The position numbers and the translations under genes are program-made. Below the pieces are notes generated by a model, which was not told the DNA's origin, did not search any database, and saw only the letters and a program-made list of their open reading frames with translations. This document shows positions 51,716 to 60,711 of a DNA stretch of 64,000 nt, piece by piece. Source of the DNA: Amycolatopsis rubida (GTDB taxonomy: Bacteria > Actinomycetota > Actinomycetes > Mycobacteriales > Pseudonocardiaceae); NCBI RefSeq assembly GCF_900115345.1, contig NZ_FOWC01000006.1, positions 372,001 to 436,000 on the forward strand, written 5' to 3'. Positions within the stretch are counted from its first letter, which is position 1. Each line of letters starts with the position of its first letter.

Positions 51716-53550
51716 GCACCCGGAAAATCCTCCGTTCGGCACGCCCGAGCCGGCTCATCGCGATCGCGGTGCTGGCCGCGCTCGCGCTCGCGCCGATCGG
51801 CAATGCGGACAACGACTATCTGCTGCAGCGGCTGGAGTTCCTGCTGGCCGCGCTCCTGGTCACGGTCGGGCTGAACGTCGTGACCGGATACGCCGGGCAA
51901 CTGTCGATGGGCCCAGGCGCGATCTTCGCGCTCGGCGGCTACACCGCGGCGCTTCTCGCCGACCATTTCCCGCAGCGGGCCGGGCTGCTCGCGATGAGCG
52001 CGGGCGCCGTTGCCGTGGCCGCGATCGCCGGGTTGGTCATCGGCGTTCCCGCCTTGCGCATGGGCGGCTTCTACCTGGGAATGGTCACGCTCTTCATTGC
52101 CCTGCTCGTCCCGGTGATCTGCGAGAACCTCGCCTTCACCGGCGGCACGGTGGGCATCTCGCTGGCCGCCAATCCGTTGTACGAGCCACGCCTGACCGGG
52201 CTGGCCGCCTACGAGACCGGGATCGCGATGGTCGCGTCGGTCGTCGTGGTGTCGGCCCTGCTGCTGCATTCCAGGCTCGGCCGCCGCTTCCTGGTCATCG
52301 CGACGGGCGACGAATTGCCTGCCTCCCTCGGAATCGCCGGATACCGGGTGAAGCTGCTGGCCTTCATGCTCAGCGCGGTCCCCGCTGGGCTCGGCGGCGC
52401 CTACTACGCGTTCACCCAGCAGTTCATGAACGCCCAGAGCGCCAACGCCGACCTGTCGATCTACCTGCTGGCCGCCTGCGTCATCGGCGGGCTCGGCACC
52501 ACGCTCGGTCCGCTGATCGGCGGTGTGCTCGTGATGGGCCTGTATGAGTTCCTCGGCGGATTCCAGCAATACACCGGAATCATCCTGGGCACCGCGCTGG
52601 CGGTGTGCGCCCTGGTGCTGCCGGACGGATTGGCCGGCCTCGGCCGCGGCCGAGGCTCGGCCCGCCTCGCCCGCTGGTTCGGCGGCGTCCTGCCCCGGAA
52701 CCGCAAGCCGGCGGTGCCGGGCTGGTCCGGCGCGGTGGTCCCGCAGGTCCGGGTTCCGGTCGCCGCCCCGCTGGCCGGTTCCGCGGAATCGGAACTCGTC
52801 GTGCGCGACGTCCGGCGGGCGTTCGGCGGCGTGACGGCGGTGGACGGAGTGGACCTTCGGCTGGCCGCCGGACAGGTGCACGGGCTCATCGGCTCGAACG
52901 GTTCGGGCAAGACGACGCTGCTGAACCTCGTGTGCGGCTTTGCCCGGCTGGACGCGGGCGAGATCGTCCTGGACGGGCACCGCATCGACGCCGCCAAGCC
53001 GTACCAGATCACGCGGCTGGGAATCGCCAGGACGTTCCAGACGCCCGCGATCGTGCCGGACTTGAGCGTGGTGGAGAACGTCGCAGTCGCGGCCTCGTCG
53101 TCGCACCCCTGCGGCGACCTGTCCGCGGTGCTTCGGCTGCCCCGCGCTCGCCGGGCCGACGCGGCCGCGGCGGCCCAGGCTCGCGACTGCCTGGCGCTCG
53201 TCGGCCTGACCGGCCTGGCCGGCGCGCCCGCCGGCGTGCAGCCGCACGGCACCCGGCGGCTGATCGAGATCGCCCGCGCGTTGGCGCTGCGCCCCCGATT
53301 CGTGCTGCTCGACGAACCGGCCGCCGGGCTCTCCCCGCGCGAGCTGGCCGTGCTCCGCGGCGCAATCGAAGCGGTCACCGCCGCTGGTGTGGGCGTGTTG
53401 TTGATCGAGCACAACGTTCCGTTCGTCCTGGATCTCGCGGCGAAGGTGACCGTGCTGCACGAAGGCCGCCGGATCGCCTCCGCCACCCCCGACGAGCTGC
53501 GGCGCGACGACACAGTCGCCCGTTCGTTCCTGGGAGCCGCGAATGTTTAG
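51712..53550 (+). CDS. LivM-LivG fusion: ABC permease joined to ABC ATPase
   Basis: 612 aa in one frame. Residues 1-320 are a LivM permease (GLNVVTGYAGQLSMGPGAIF, GGLGTTLGPLIGGVLVMGL); residues 360-612 are a LivG ATPase with Walker A GSNGSGKTT (about 394-402), Q-loop ARTFQTP, Walker B FVLLDEPAAGLSP and H-loop IEHN. The ABC signature, normally LSYGQQR, reads QPHGTRR here. LivM and LivG are usually separate proteins, although fusions exist in actinobacteria. The linker (320-355) is Arg/Pro-rich. Start inside the livH stop; end overlaps livF by eight bases. Confidence 0.9.
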   Translation: MSTRKILRSARPSRLIAIAVLAALALAPIGNADNDYLLQRLEFLLAALLVTVGLNVVTGYAGQLSMGPGAIFALGGYTAALLADHFPQRAGLLAMSAGAVAVAAIAGLVIGVPALRMGGFYLGMVTLFIALLVPVICENLAFTGGTVGISLAANPLYEPRLTGLAAYETGIAMVASVVVVSALLLHSRLGRRFLVIATGDELPASLGIAGYRVKLLAFMLSAVPAGLGGAYYAFTQQFMNAQSANADLSIYLLAACVIGGLGTTLGPLIGGVLVMGLYEFLGGFQQYTGIILGTALAVCALVLPDGLAGLGRGRGSARLARWFGGVLPRNRKPAVPGWSGAVVPQVRVPVAAPLAGSAESELVVRDVRRAFGGVTAVDGVDLRLAAGQVHGLIGSNGSGKTTLLNLVCGFARLDAGEIVLDGHRIDAAKPYQITRLGIARTFQTPAIVPDLSVVENVAVAASSSHPCGDLSAVLRLPRARRADAAAAAQARDCLALVGLTGLAGAPAGVQPHGTRRLIEIARALALRPRFVLLDEPAAGLSPRELAVLRGAIEAVTAAGVGVLLIEHNVPFVLDLAAKVTVLHEGRRIASATPDELRRDDTVARSFLGAANV

Positions 53551-54373
53551 CAACCGCAACGGTTCCGTCGCCCGCGGCCGGCCGTCCGACGCCGGCGGCG
53601 GTGCCGCGAACGCAATCGCCGGCCGGGGCGGACAACCCGCGCCGCCGGCGCCGGAGCTGGTCGTGGCGGACCTCTGCGCGGGGTACGGAGCGATGCAAGT
53701 GGTCGACCGGGTCGGATTCACGGTCGCCGCCGGTGAGGTGGTGGCGGTGGTGGGCCGCAACGGAGCGGGCAAGACGACCACCCTCGCCGCGGTCGCCGGG
53801 CTGCGCCGCGGCCGCACCTGCGGGCAGGTGCGGCTCGGCGGAACCGAGGTGAGCAGTGCCCCGCCCGAAGACATCGTGGCTCGTGGCCTCGCGCTCGTCC
53901 CTGAGGGGCACCGGATCTTCCCCGATCTGACCGTCCTGGAAAACCTCCGGATGGGCATGTTCCCGTGGCGGCGCCGCGGGGGAGCGGAATTGCGCGGCCG
54001 GTTGTCCTGGGTGTACGAACTGTTCCCGGTCCTGGCGGAGTTCGCCCAGCGTGAGGCCGGGCGGCTGTCCGGCGGACAGCAGCAGATGGTCGCGATCGGG
54101 CAGGCGCTGATGGCACAGCCGCGCGTGCTGCTGCTCGACGAGCCCACCTCGGGGCTCGCGCCCGCCGTGATCGACGACATCTACGACGTCATCGCCCAGC
54201 TCAGCACCGCGGGAACGGCGGTGGTGGTTGTCGAGCAGAACCTCGACCGTGCACTGGCGGCCTCGTCCCGGGCCTACGTCATGGACAGCGGACGCATCGT
54301 CCTCACGGGCGACTCGGCCGACCTGCGCGACGACCACCGCGTCGGCGCGATCATCCACGGGCTCGCCGAATGA
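53543..54373 (+). CDS. livF: ABC ATPase LivF
   Basis: 276 aa. Walker A GRNGAGKTTT, signature LSGGQQQMVAIGQAL, Walker B VLLLDEPTSGLAP and the H-loop VEQN are intact. It pairs with the LivG half of the fusion to power import. The N-terminal 40 residues are a Gly/Pro-rich extension absent from most LivF proteins, so an internal start is possible, but the ATG at 53543 is coupled to the previous gene. Stop overlaps a possible ATG of the next gene. Confidence 0.92.
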   Translation: MFSNRNGSVARGRPSDAGGGAANAIAGRGGQPAPPAPELVVADLCAGYGAMQVVDRVGFTVAAGEVVAVVGRNGAGKTTTLAAVAGLRRGRTCGQVRLGGTEVSSAPPEDIVARGLALVPEGHRIFPDLTVLENLRMGMFPWRRRGGAELRGRLSWVYELFPVLAEFAQREAGRLSGGQQQMVAIGQALMAQPRVLLLDEPTSGLAPAVIDDIYDVIAQLSTAGTAVVVVEQNLDRALAASSRAYVMDSGRIVLTGDSADLRDDHRVGAIIHGLAE

Positions 54374-54438
54374 CCGCGGCACCCGTCCACCCCGTCAGCC
54401 GCCGGCCCGCAGGCGCCGGCGCCGGAAAGGAGCACGCG

Positions 54439-55584
54439 ATGCGGCTGACGGACGCCGCGGCGATCGCCGGCATCGGATCCACCGCGTTCGGCAAGCACCT
54501 CGACGGTGCGGAGAAGGACTTGGCCTGCCAGGCCATCGTGGCGGCGCTGGACGACGCGGGCCTCGACCCGGGCGAGGTCGACGGCATGTGCTCCTACACG
54601 ATGGAAGAAACCGACGAGGTCGAGATCGCCAAGAACATCGGCGCCGGCGAGATTGCTTTCTTCAGCCGGATCGGCTACGGCGGGGGCGGCGGCTGCGCCA
54701 CGATCGCGCAGCTGGCCATGGCGGTGGCGACCGGGAGGTGCACCGTCGGTGTGGCGTGGCGGTCGCGCAAGCGCGGTTCCGGTCTGCGGCCGTGGGCCGC
54801 CGCCGAGGGCCAGCCCTCGACCGGGGCGCAATGGACGCGGCCGTTCGGCCTCCTGCGTCCGGCTGACGAAATCGCGATGCTCGCCCGCCGGTACCTGCAC
54901 ACCTATGGCGCCACCCGGGATCACCTCGCCAACGTGGCGCTGGCCTGCCGCCGCCACGCCAATGCCAACCCCGGGGCGATGATGTTCGAGCGCACGCTGA
55001 CCCGAGAGCAATACCATGCCGCGCGCTGGGTCTCCGAACCGCTTGGCCTCTACGACTGCTGCCTTGAGACCGACGGTGCGCTCGCCTGTGTCGTGGTGTC
55101 CGGAGAGCGCGCCGCCGACCTGCCCCAGCGCCCGGTGTATGTCCACAGCGCCAGCCAAGGCTTGCCCAGGCAGCACCACGGAATGACCAACTACTGGGGC
55201 CCGGACCCGTTGCGCGGCCCCGGTTACGCCTGCGCCCGCCCGCTCTGGCGCGCCGCGGAATTCACTCCGGCGGACGTGTCCGTCGCCCAGATCTACGACG
55301 CGTTCACGCCGCTGGTGCCGTTTTCCCTGGAGGCGTACGGATTCTGCGGCCCCGGGGAAGGCGCGTCGTTCACCGAGGACGGCGGCATCGAACTCGGCGG
55401 ACGGCTGCCCGTCAACACCTCCGGCGGCGGCCTGTCCGAGGCGTACGTGCACGGCTTCAACCTGATCGTCGAAGGCGTCCGGCAGCTGCGCGGGACCGCG
55501 ACGACGCAGGTCGCCGATGCGCGGACCTGCCTGGTGACCTCCGGCGAATGTGTCCCGACCAGCGCTCTGCTCCTGCGGAACTAG
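54439..55584 (+). CDS. Thiolase-fold lipid-transfer (SCP2/Ltp2-like) protein
   Basis: 381 aa from the ATG at 54439, preceded by GGAAAGGAG; an ATG at 54370 overlapping livF is the alternative. The thiolase fold is present, but the catalytic Cys region reads YGGGGGCATIAQ, so the nucleophile of thiolases is probably missing. QIYDAFTPLVPFSLEAYGFC and NTSGGGLSEAYVHGF match Ltp2-type proteins, which act as retro-aldolases with a DUF35 partner. That partner is the next gene. Likely cleaves or forms a C-C bond in an acyl-CoA; inference from the family. Confidence 0.85.
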   Translation: MRLTDAAAIAGIGSTAFGKHLDGAEKDLACQAIVAALDDAGLDPGEVDGMCSYTMEETDEVEIAKNIGAGEIAFFSRIGYGGGGGCATIAQLAMAVATGRCTVGVAWRSRKRGSGLRPWAAAEGQPSTGAQWTRPFGLLRPADEIAMLARRYLHTYGATRDHLANVALACRRHANANPGAMMFERTLTREQYHAARWVSEPLGLYDCCLETDGALACVVVSGERAADLPQRPVYVHSASQGLPRQHHGMTNYWGPDPLRGPGYACARPLWRAAEFTPADVSVAQIYDAFTPLVPFSLEAYGFCGPGEGASFTEDGGIELGGRLPVNTSGGGLSEAYVHGFNLIVEGVRQLRGTATTQVADARTCLVTSGECVPTSALLLRN

Positions 55585-55593
55585 GGAAGACAG

Positions 55594-56019
55594 ATGATCA
55601 CAACCCCGTTGATCGACGACGACGGCGCCGCCTTCTGGGAGGCGGCCGGCTCAGGCCGGCTGGCTGTCCAGCGGTGCGGCGCCTGCGAGACCCCGCGCTT
55701 CCCGCCGCGCCCCATGTGCCCGGCGTGCCGATCCCGGGCCGTCATCTGGACCACGGCGTCCGGCTATGGCGAGCTCTGGTCGTTCGTCGTCGCCCATCCG
55801 CCCTTGCTGCCCGAGTTCGCGAGATTCGCGCCTTATCCGGTCGTCGTCGTGGAGCTCGAAGACGAGCCCGGGCTCCGGGTGGTCGGCAACGTGGTGGCCG
55901 CGCCGGACGCGCCGATCAACTCGGTGGACCCGGCCACCCTCCGCATCGGACTGCCGGTGCGGGCCGTCTTCGCCGAAATCGCTCCGGGCGTCGTGCATCC
56001 CCGGTGGATGCCGGCATGA
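55594..56019 (+). CDS. DUF35 OB-fold/zinc-ribbon partner protein (ChsH2-like)
   Basis: 141 aa. The N-terminal zinc ribbon is CGACETPRFPPRPMCPAC (Cys28, Cys31, Cys42, Cys45) after an initial AFWEAAGSGRLAVQRC; the rest is an OB fold (GELWSFVVAHPP, VVVVELEDEPGLRVVGNV). Such proteins form obligate complexes with thiolase-fold enzymes such as Ltp2. Nine bases after the thiolase-like gene and overlapping the amidohydrolase start (ATGA). Confidence 0.9.
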   Translation: MITTPLIDDDGAAFWEAAGSGRLAVQRCGACETPRFPPRPMCPACRSRAVIWTTASGYGELWSFVVAHPPLLPEFARFAPYPVVVVELEDEPGLRVVGNVVAAPDAPINSVDPATLRIGLPVRAVFAEIAPGVVHPRWMPA

Positions 56020-56858
56020 GCGCGCCTCCGGGCGTCTTCGACGCACATCAGCACTACGGCAATCTGCTGCTGTCCGACGCCGGCGGCATCGAGACGCCCG
56101 CGTCCGGCCAGGACTCCCGCGATCATGCCGACCTTGCCGATCGCATCGCGCGCATGACCGCGATGAACGTCGACGCCGCGTTGCTCATGCCGGTCAACCG
56201 GTATCTGCGACCGAACGGCGTCGCCGACACCCGGGCCGTGAACGACGCCCTGGCCGCCTATCAGAACCTCGACCGCGCGCGGTTCCCCTGCGCAGCGGGC
56301 ATCACCGAGCCGTTGCACGGCACCGCCGGGCTCGACGAGATCCGGCGCATCCGCGAGGAACTGGGCTTCGTCGGCGTGTCCTATCACGCGCGCTGGCAGG
56401 GCGTCAGCGCCGACGACCCGTGGATCAAGCGCGGGCTGGCGGTCGCGGGCGAACTGCGCCTGATCCCGTTCGTGCACGCGCACGCCGAATCGGCGCTCGA
56501 AGCGCCGACCTGTGTCTCGAACCTCGCCCGTGCCTTCCCCGATCTCCCGATCGTGGTCACCGACGCCATGTCCACCACCACCAATTACCTGGCGTACCTG
56601 GACATCGCCGAGCGCTTCCCGAATCTCTATTTCGACACCTCGTGCGTCCTGCATCCCGCCCTCCTCCGGCGCTGGGCGGCACGACTGGGAACAGCGCAGC
56701 TGATCTTCGGCACCGACCTGTACTCAGGCGGGGCGTTTTACACGATGACCGGGCCGGGCGAGATCGCCGGTCTCGGCCTCGGCCCGGAAGCCGAGGCCGC
56801 CGTTCTCGGGGCGAATTTCCGCCGGCTGCTGGCGTGGACAGAAGGAGAGAACAGATGA
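56016..56858 (+). CDS. Amidohydrolase-2-family metal-dependent hydrolase/decarboxylase
   Basis: 280 aa TIM barrel. Metal motif DAHQHYG (9-15), VHAHAES on strand 5 and GTDLYSGG near the end give His, His and Asp ligands. This family includes ACMSD-type decarboxylases and lactone hydrolases. Overlaps both neighbours by four bases, so it is locked in the operon. Probably acts on the imported acid or an acyl intermediate; substrate unknown. Confidence 0.86.
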   Translation: MSAPPGVFDAHQHYGNLLLSDAGGIETPASGQDSRDHADLADRIARMTAMNVDAALLMPVNRYLRPNGVADTRAVNDALAAYQNLDRARFPCAAGITEPLHGTAGLDEIRRIREELGFVGVSYHARWQGVSADDPWIKRGLAVAGELRLIPFVHAHAESALEAPTCVSNLARAFPDLPIVVTDAMSTTTNYLAYLDIAERFPNLYFDTSCVLHPALLRRWAARLGTAQLIFGTDLYSGGAFYTMTGPGEIAGLGLGPEAEAAVLGANFRRLLAWTEGENR

Positions 56859-58042
56859 ACCGGCCCTCGATCAAGGCGGGAATCGCGACCGTGCTGAGCT
56901 GCCTGCTCGCCGCCGCGTGCGGCAGCGGTGCCGGCGGCGCCGGGTCGACGGCGATCCCGAAGGGATCCGTCCAGCTCGGAGCGCTGCTGAGCCTCAGCGG
57001 TCCGGTCGCCGCCATCGGCCTGACCCAGCAGAAGACCTTCACCACACTCGTGGACCGGCTCAATGCCGCGGGCGGCATCGCCGGGCACAAAGTCGACCTG
57101 AAGATCTACAACGACCAGGGAGATCCGGCCGTCGCGGTTTCCCAGGCCGGCAAGGCGGTCAGCGACCACCTCGCCGGCATCGTGTACGCGGGCACCACCG
57201 CCACCAAGAACCAGGCGATCCCGATCTTCATGAAGAAAAAGATGCCGGTGGTCATGCTGGAAGGAGACGACCGGTTCGCCGACCCCGGCCATTACCCGTA
57301 CATGTTCAGCAACTATCCGTCGGAGGGGTACACCGCCCAACGGCTCGCCCACTACGCGGCGAAGCGAGGCGACACCAGGATCGGGATGCTCTCGGACGGA
57401 CTGCCCTTCGCCACCACCATGGTCGCCGGCTTCCGGAAAGCCGCCGGCCCCAACGGCATCACCGCGCTGGGCCCGGCGACCTACGACCACGCTGCCGTCG
57501 ACATGACCGCCCAGCTCCGGCAGCTCAAAGCCAGCGGCGCCCAAGCGATCGCGCTGCTGTCCTCGTCCGGGCTCGGGCACATCTACGACGGATTGCGCAC
57601 GATCGGGTGGACGCCGCACATCTACGCCAACAGCACCGCTTATTCGGTCGGCTACGACTCCCTCGGCAGTCTCGCCGCCGAAACCACGGCCAATTGCAAC
57701 GCACCGCTCAAACCGGGCGAACAGCTCGACCCGAAGCTCCGCGAGGTGTTCCAGGCGGTGAGCGCGGTCACCGGGGTCACGCCGAGCCTCGCCAGCGCCG
57801 TGATCAGCAATGACGACCTGCTCATTTTCAAAGCGGCGATCGAGGGGACCAATTCCGTCGACCCGGACAAGATCCGCGCCTTTGTCGAGGGAATGAAGAA
57901 CGTGTCGTTCACCTCGCCGAGCTACACCTACACGTTCTCGCCGGCCAACCACAACGGCTATCCGCTCGACCGTCTCGGCATCTGCGCCATGGCCCCGCTC
58001 GGACCGTTCGACTACCCGTACTCCGTCCGCGACGCCGGCTGA
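56855..58042 (+). CDS. ABC substrate-binding lipoprotein (LivK-like)
   Basis: 395 aa. Lipobox LLAAAC (Cys about 22) anchors it outside the membrane. The periplasmic-binding fold type I is typical: VQLGALLSLSGPVAAIG, VDLKIYNDQGDPAVAV, GIVYAGTTATKNQ and later ALLSSSGLGHIYDGL. It binds the ligand for the LivH/LivM-G/LivF importer. The ATG overlaps the amidohydrolase stop and has GAAGGAGAG upstream. Odd placement: at the 3' end of the operon behind the enzymes, suggesting that the transporter and catabolic genes evolved together. Confidence 0.9.
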   Translation: MNRPSIKAGIATVLSCLLAAACGSGAGGAGSTAIPKGSVQLGALLSLSGPVAAIGLTQQKTFTTLVDRLNAAGGIAGHKVDLKIYNDQGDPAVAVSQAGKAVSDHLAGIVYAGTTATKNQAIPIFMKKKMPVVMLEGDDRFADPGHYPYMFSNYPSEGYTAQRLAHYAAKRGDTRIGMLSDGLPFATTMVAGFRKAAGPNGITALGPATYDHAAVDMTAQLRQLKASGAQAIALLSSSGLGHIYDGLRTIGWTPHIYANSTAYSVGYDSLGSLAAETTANCNAPLKPGEQLDPKLREVFQAVSAVTGVTPSLASAVISNDDLLIFKAAIEGTNSVDPDKIRAFVEGMKNVSFTSPSYTYTFSPANHNGYPLDRLGICAMAPLGPFDYPYSVRDAG

Positions 58043-58071
58043 TTCCCCATCCGGACCACAGAAGGGCAGGC

Positions 58072-60162
58072 ATGGAGCAGAAGCGAGCCGACATCGCGGA
58101 GTTTTTCGCACCGGACGGCGTGGTGGTGATCGGACGCCTCGATCGGACCAGACCGGCGGCGGAGGTCCTGCGGGAACTCCGCACTCGGTACGGCACCGAT
58201 CGGGTCTTCCTGGTCAATCCGGCAGGCGGCACGCTCGGCGGTATCCCGGTCTACCGATCGGCCCTTGAGCTGCCGGAGCCGGTTGACCTCGCGGTGATCA
58301 GCACCCCGCCGGCGATCACCGCCGACGTCGTCGCCGAGTGCGGCAAGCGGGGCGTGCGCTACGCCCTCGTCTTCACCTCGGGATTCGCCGAGGTGGGCGG
58401 CGCCGGCGCCGCCCACGAACGGCGGCTCGCCGCGGCCGGTCGCGAGCACGGCGTCCGGATCATCGGACCGAACACGAACACCAACGCGTTCGAGGCGATC
58501 CCGGTCCCGCCGGGCCTGCCCGGCGGGAAGATCGGGCTGCTCACCCAGAGCGGACACCAGGGCCGGCCCATTGTCCAGGCCGCGCACACCGGCGTGGCGT
58601 TCTCCCGGTGGGTGCCGACCGGCAACGAAGTCGATCTCGACGTGGCCGACTTCATGGAGTATTTCGCCCATGACCCCGACACCCAGGTGATCGCCGGATA
58701 CTTCGAGGGGTTCCGGAATCCGGACCGGTTGCGCGCCGCGCTGCACGCGGCGGGCGAGGCGGGCAAACCGGTGATCGCGCTGAAGATCGGCGGTTCCGCC
58801 GCCGGCGAGCGGATGGCGGCGTCCCACACCGGACACCTCACCGGCTCGGACGCGGTCGTCGACGGGCTCTTCGCGCAGCACGCGGTGACCAGGGTCGGCG
58901 ACCTCGACGAACTGGTGGACACCGCCGCGTTGTTCGCGAAGCTCCCGCGCACCGCGAGCGGGACGCGCGTCGGGCTGTACTCGATGTCCGGCGGGTCGTG
59001 CGCGCTCATGTCCGAGATCGCCGACCTCGCCGGCCTTGAGATCCCCGAACTCGCCGAGCCGACCCAGCGAGCGCTCCGCGCGCTGCTGCCGAGCTACCTG
59101 ACCGTCGCCAATCCTGTGGACAACGGCGGTACGTTCCTGTTCACCAGCCCGCAGTCCGACCGGCTCCGCGTCCTCGAACTGATCGCCGCCGACCCGAACG
59201 TCGACCTCCTCGTCGTCGGCGTCACCGGAGCGGTCGGGACGATGAGCGACAACATGGCCGCCGACCTCAGGGCGTTCGCGGCCGACGCGCCCTGTCCGGT
59301 CGTGGCGACGTGGAACTCCAGCAAGGTCGACGAGCCCGGATTCGACGATCTGGTCGCGGCCGGGATTCCGCTGTTCCGGTCGTTTCGCAACTGTTTCGGC
59401 GCGTTGCGGGCCTGGCGGGACTACCACCGCCGACGGCCGGATCTGCGGGTCCGGCACACCGATCCGGCACCACTGTCCGCCGCGTCGGACACCGCGCTGG
59501 GGCGCGGCGGCGTGCTGCCGCCGTTCTCCGCGCGGGATCTGCTCGCCGCCGCCGGGATTCCGCTGGTCGCCGAAGACCTCGCCGCGAACGCTGACCGGGC
59601 GGCGGCGCTCGCGGAATCCGCGCCCGGACCGGTGGTGCTGAAGGTCGCGTCGGCCGACTTTCAGCACAAGTCCGATTTCGGGCTGGTCGAGACTGGAGTA
59701 CGGGATGGCACCGCGGCACGGGCCGCGTTCGGCGAGATCATGTCCCGTGCCCGCGAGGCGAACGCGAACGCGGCGATCGACGGCGTCCTCGTGCAGCAGC
59801 AGATCACCGGCGGCGTCGAGATGATCGTGGGCGCGATCCGTGATCCGGTGCTCGGGCACGCGGTGCTCGTCGGCTTCGGCGGGATCTTCGCCGAGATACT
59901 TCGGGACACGGCGGTGCGTCCGCTGCCGCTGGACGTCCGGGACGCGACCGAGATGATCCAGTCGCTGGCCGGCTATCCCTTGCTCACCGGCAACCGGGGG
60001 CGGCCCGAGGCCGACGTGGCTGCCCTGGCGGAGGTGATCATGGCGGTGGCCCGCCTCGCGGCAGCTGCGGGCGACCGGCTCCTCGAACTCGACCTGAACC
60101 CCGTGATCGTGCTCCCGTCCGGCGCGGTGACGGTGGATTCCCTGATCGTGACCGCACCGTGA
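58072..60162 (+). CDS. ADP-forming acyl-CoA synthetase (NDP-forming, fused alpha-beta)
   Basis: 696 aa. Order: CoA-binding Rossmann domain (VVVIGRLDRTRPAAEVLRE), succinyl-CoA-ligase-like region with TQSGHQGRP and the phosphorylated-His segment SHTGHLTGSDAVVDG, then an ATP-grasp domain (LKVASADFQHKSDFGLVET and EMIVGAIRDPVLG). Converts an acid, CoA and ATP to acyl-CoA, ADP and phosphate. In this operon it would activate the imported acid, or recover ATP from an acyl-CoA product. The ATG follows GAAGGGCAG. Probably the last gene of the liv-linked unit. Confidence 0.9.
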   Translation: MEQKRADIAEFFAPDGVVVIGRLDRTRPAAEVLRELRTRYGTDRVFLVNPAGGTLGGIPVYRSALELPEPVDLAVISTPPAITADVVAECGKRGVRYALVFTSGFAEVGGAGAAHERRLAAAGREHGVRIIGPNTNTNAFEAIPVPPGLPGGKIGLLTQSGHQGRPIVQAAHTGVAFSRWVPTGNEVDLDVADFMEYFAHDPDTQVIAGYFEGFRNPDRLRAALHAAGEAGKPVIALKIGGSAAGERMAASHTGHLTGSDAVVDGLFAQHAVTRVGDLDELVDTAALFAKLPRTASGTRVGLYSMSGGSCALMSEIADLAGLEIPELAEPTQRALRALLPSYLTVANPVDNGGTFLFTSPQSDRLRVLELIAADPNVDLLVVGVTGAVGTMSDNMAADLRAFAADAPCPVVATWNSSKVDEPGFDDLVAAGIPLFRSFRNCFGALRAWRDYHRRRPDLRVRHTDPAPLSAASDTALGRGGVLPPFSARDLLAAAGIPLVAEDLAANADRAAALAESAPGPVVLKVASADFQHKSDFGLVETGVRDGTAARAAFGEIMSRAREANANAAIDGVLVQQQITGGVEMIVGAIRDPVLGHAVLVGFGGIFAEILRDTAVRPLPLDVRDATEMIQSLAGYPLLTGNRGRPEADVAALAEVIMAVARLAAAAGDRLLELDLNPVIVLPSGAVTVDSLIVTAP

Positions 60163-60164
60163 GC

Positions 60165-60370
60165 CGGACGGCGCCGTGCGGCCGCCCTCGCAGCTGGCAT
60201 CCAGGTGATCCCCGGCCGCCTCGGTCAAGGTCTGCGGCGCGGTCAGAATCCCCTGTCGGGCACCAGTCCGCTGCCACCGCCGGAACAGTCGGTAAACAGC
60301 GGTCCAGGATCGGTGTCCCGCCTGCCGGTCCCGCCACGGGGCACCGGTGCGGACGCGGTGCCGCTGGGAT
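60165..60370 (-). pseudogene. IS5-family transposase fragment
   Basis: On the minus strand from about 60370: QRHRVRTGAPWRDRQAGHRS and TAVYRLFRRWQRTG are the N-terminal DUF4096 segment of IS5 transposases (VRTGxPWRDLP, VYxLFRRWQRxG). After a frame change, ILTAPQTLTEAAGDHLDAS equals the ILxxLQAxADAAGxIxWDVS segment. It ends next to the synthetase stop. Confidence 0.68.
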
Positions 60371-60711
60371 GTCCACGAGGTCTCCGGTGTTCAGGTTTTC
60401 TTCGCCGGCGAACCGGCTGCCGGAGACCTCGCCCCTGTCGAGCACCGACACGCCCGGCACCAGCCCAACCTGCCCGAGACGACTTCGACACAGGCCCTGG
60501 GCCCGGTCTGGCAACGGCTTCGGATGGTTGCCGGGATTGTTCATGGCCGGCGAACGCGCTGATCGACGAGCCGGACTCGACGCGGTGTCGCACAGCCCGG
60601 GGCGCCGTCGCGCTGACTCGGTGACCGGGCTTCGGGCGGGTGCGGCCATCGACCGCCCCTTGCCGTCCGAACGGCACTCCTCGCGTCCCGTCGCGATGGT
60701 ATGCATGTGGC
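60371..60711. other. Intergenic region with a strong cruciform-like repeat
   Basis: No gene. GAGGTCTCCGG (60377-60387) and CCGGAGACCTC (60420-60430) form a perfect 11-bp inverted repeat, with a perfect 12-bp palindrome TTCGCCGGCGAA inside its loop (60401-60412). The last 30 bases contain TATGCA just before the RpiR start. Confidence 0.5.
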
